From Candidatus Eiseniibacteriota bacterium (GTDB taxonomy: Bacteria; Arandabacterota; Arandabacteria; Arandabacterales; Arandabacteraceae), in NCBI GenBank assembly GCA_030592245.1, contig JAUVJV010000148.1:1-6154 (forward strand): a DNA stretch of 6,154 nt, in the 5' to 3' direction. Position 1 is the stretch's first letter. Every line of letters begins with the position of its first letter. This document shows positions 5,468 through 6,154 of the stretch, one piece after another. The notes below the pieces were generated by a model. That model was given only the letters and a program-made list of their open reading frames with translations, did no database searches and was not told the origin of the DNA. A program made the position numbers and the translations under genes.

Positions 5468-5832
5468 ACCGGTTCTTGATTTCCCTGTTGGCAGTTTCTC
5501 TACTGGTTGGAATGCTTTCAATGAACGCCTTCGCGGCCGACCTTGAGATCACGATCAAGGTAACCCCCAGAGTCCTGGTTCTTGATTCCGAGGGGACCCT
5601 GGTGACCGTTCACACAGATATCGCATACTACGCAGTCGATACGGCCAGCCTGACCCTTAACGGTATTCCGATCGCGTGGACTAAGGCGGACGCCAGAGGC
5701 AACCTGGTGGCCAAGTTCAACCAGGATGACGTGAAGGACATTGTCGCTCCGCCGAGCGTTGCTCTGGAGCTGTCCGGCACCACCACGGACGGTACGAGTT
5801 TTTCAGGCACCGATACGATAGTCATCAAATAG
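5464..5832 (+). CDS. Secreted single-domain beta-sandwich protein
   Basis: A 122-residue protein with a textbook Sec signal (MNRFLISLLAVSLLVGMLSM then NAFAA, cleavage near residue 24-25), leaving about 97 mature residues. The mature part looks like one copy of a beta-sandwich domain often seen at the C-terminus of large surface proteins in environmental bacteria and archaea. Marks are TPRVLVLDSEG (34-44), DTASLTLNG (59-67), LVAKFNQDDV (81-90), and LELSGTTTDGTSFSGTDTIVI (101-121). In that family the middle usually has a DGxxDLMVKF calcium-type segment; here it is shortened to DARGNLVAKF. Its role is unknown. The start is chosen at 5464 for the GGGAG site 6 nt upstream and the signal peptide that begins there; an in-frame GTG at 5347 would add 39 residues and bury the signal. 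A long structured leader precedes it. Confidence 0.8.
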   Translation: MNRFLISLLAVSLLVGMLSMNAFAADLEITIKVTPRVLVLDSEGTLVTVHTDIAYYAVDTASLTLNGIPIAWTKADARGNLVAKFNQDDVKDIVAPPSVALELSGTTTDGTSFSGTDTIVIK

Positions 5833-5882
5833 CATGATGGCCTGAAGGCGACGCTATCGTGTGAGAGTATCCGGAAAGGTGA

Positions 5883-5922
5883 GGGATGCCGTCCGGGGCT
5901 GCAAAGCCTCGAACGGCATCCC
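5883..5922. terminator. GNRA-capped hairpin between convergent genes
   Basis: GGGATGCCGT (5883-5892) pairs perfectly with ACGGCATCCC (5913-5922). After one C/A mismatch, CGGGGCT (5894-5900) pairs with AGCCTCG (5905-5911, one G-U) around a GCAA tetraloop. It lies 50 nt after the small secreted protein gene and 30 nt beyond the aconitase stop on the other strand, so it could end both transcripts. Neither side has a U-run. Confidence 0.6.
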
Positions 5923-5952
5923 CCTGTAAAAGTCCTGCTATTAAGCGTTCCT

Positions 5953-6154
5953 CTACGAGACCGACTTCTTAACGTGATTGAGAAGGCCCCCGTCGAGCAG
6001 AGTGTTCCGCTGTCTCTCGGATAGATCATACTCAACCGCGATCTCGGTGCCCGTGGTCTCATTGATGAGCGTCAGGGGCTCATCTTTCTCGACGCTTGAC
6101 CTCACGTTCTCAAGACGGATCCTATCCCCGCTCTCGATCTTGCCATAGTCATCG
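5953..6154 (-). CDS. Aconitate hydratase, C-terminal fragment (5' end outside window)
   Basis: The last 66 residues of a minus-strand gene that runs off the right edge and ends with TAG at 5953-5955. The sequence reads DDYGKIESGDRIRLENVRSS, then EPLTLINETTGTEIAVEYDL and SERQRNTLLDGGLLNHVKK. This matches the end of the swivel domain of the bacterial aconitases of about 640-760 residues (the DYxKIExGD, DLSERQ and GGLLN signatures). Aconitase interconverts citrate and isocitrate in the TCA cycle, in the cytoplasm, with a [4Fe-4S] cluster; the cluster cysteines lie outside this window. Homoaconitase or isopropylmalate isomerase would be alternatives, but SERQ...GGLLN favours aconitase. It is convergent with the small secreted protein gene and not related to it in function. 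Confidence 0.85.
   Translation of the reverse strand, partial: DDYGKIESGDRIRLENVRSSVEKDEPLTLINETTGTEIAVEYDLSERQRNTLLDGGLLNHVKKSVS

Noticed and set aside
5628..6062. A 144-codon minus-strand open frame
   Set aside because: It overlaps the secreted protein gene and the aconitase end in the wrong frame. The real minus-strand frame at 5953-6154 encodes the aconitase C-terminus.

Overview
The window looks like a piece of a moderately GC-rich Gram-negative bacterial chromosome. It encodes an RND metal pump, an outer-membrane beta-barrel of the PorV/PorQ type, a lipoprotein and a Sec-secreted small protein. The PorV/PorQ-like barrel and the bacterial aconitase tail would suit a member of the FCB group or a related candidate phylum, or a deltaproteobacterium-like lineage. 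This placement is inference; there is no rRNA or other marker gene here. No tRNA, CRISPR array, transposase or phage gene was found.

Layout. 1-1164 (+) is the C-terminal third of a CusA/CzcA-type heavy-metal RND pump, entering from the left edge. A PII-like protein (1189-1533, +) follows after a 24-nt gap and matches the PII subgroup known to travel with metal RND operons. A 17-bp perfect palindrome (1533-1587) overlaps its stop codon and closes the operon. It resembles dispersed palindromic elements of environmental bacteria.

1648-4030 is a minus-strand block of three separately spaced genes. In transcription order these are a short CCC1/VIT-like membrane protein (3554-4030), a lipoprotein of unknown family (2394-3437) and a small P-loop kinase-like NTPase (1648-2238). 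The last two each carry the same 16-bp motif 56-73 nt upstream of their start codons.

4136-5218 (+) is a beta-barrel outer-membrane protein, divergent from the VIT-like gene. 5219-5463 is rich in inverted repeats and holds a long leader with a near-perfect Shine-Dalgarno sequence far upstream of the next gene. That gene (5464-5832, +) encodes a secreted single-domain beta-sandwich protein. A GNRA-capped hairpin (5883-5922) separates it from the convergent C-terminus of an aconitate hydratase (5953-6154, -), which leaves the window on the right.

Functionally, the pump and PII-like protein form a metal-efflux module with a probable small-protein regulator. A second possible metal transporter (VIT-like) lies 2 kb away, but nothing in the sequence ties the two together. 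The best candidates for something undescribed are the divergent PII sensor, the shared 16-bp promoter-proximal motif, and the structured leader of the small secreted protein with its chain of overlapping short ORFs.
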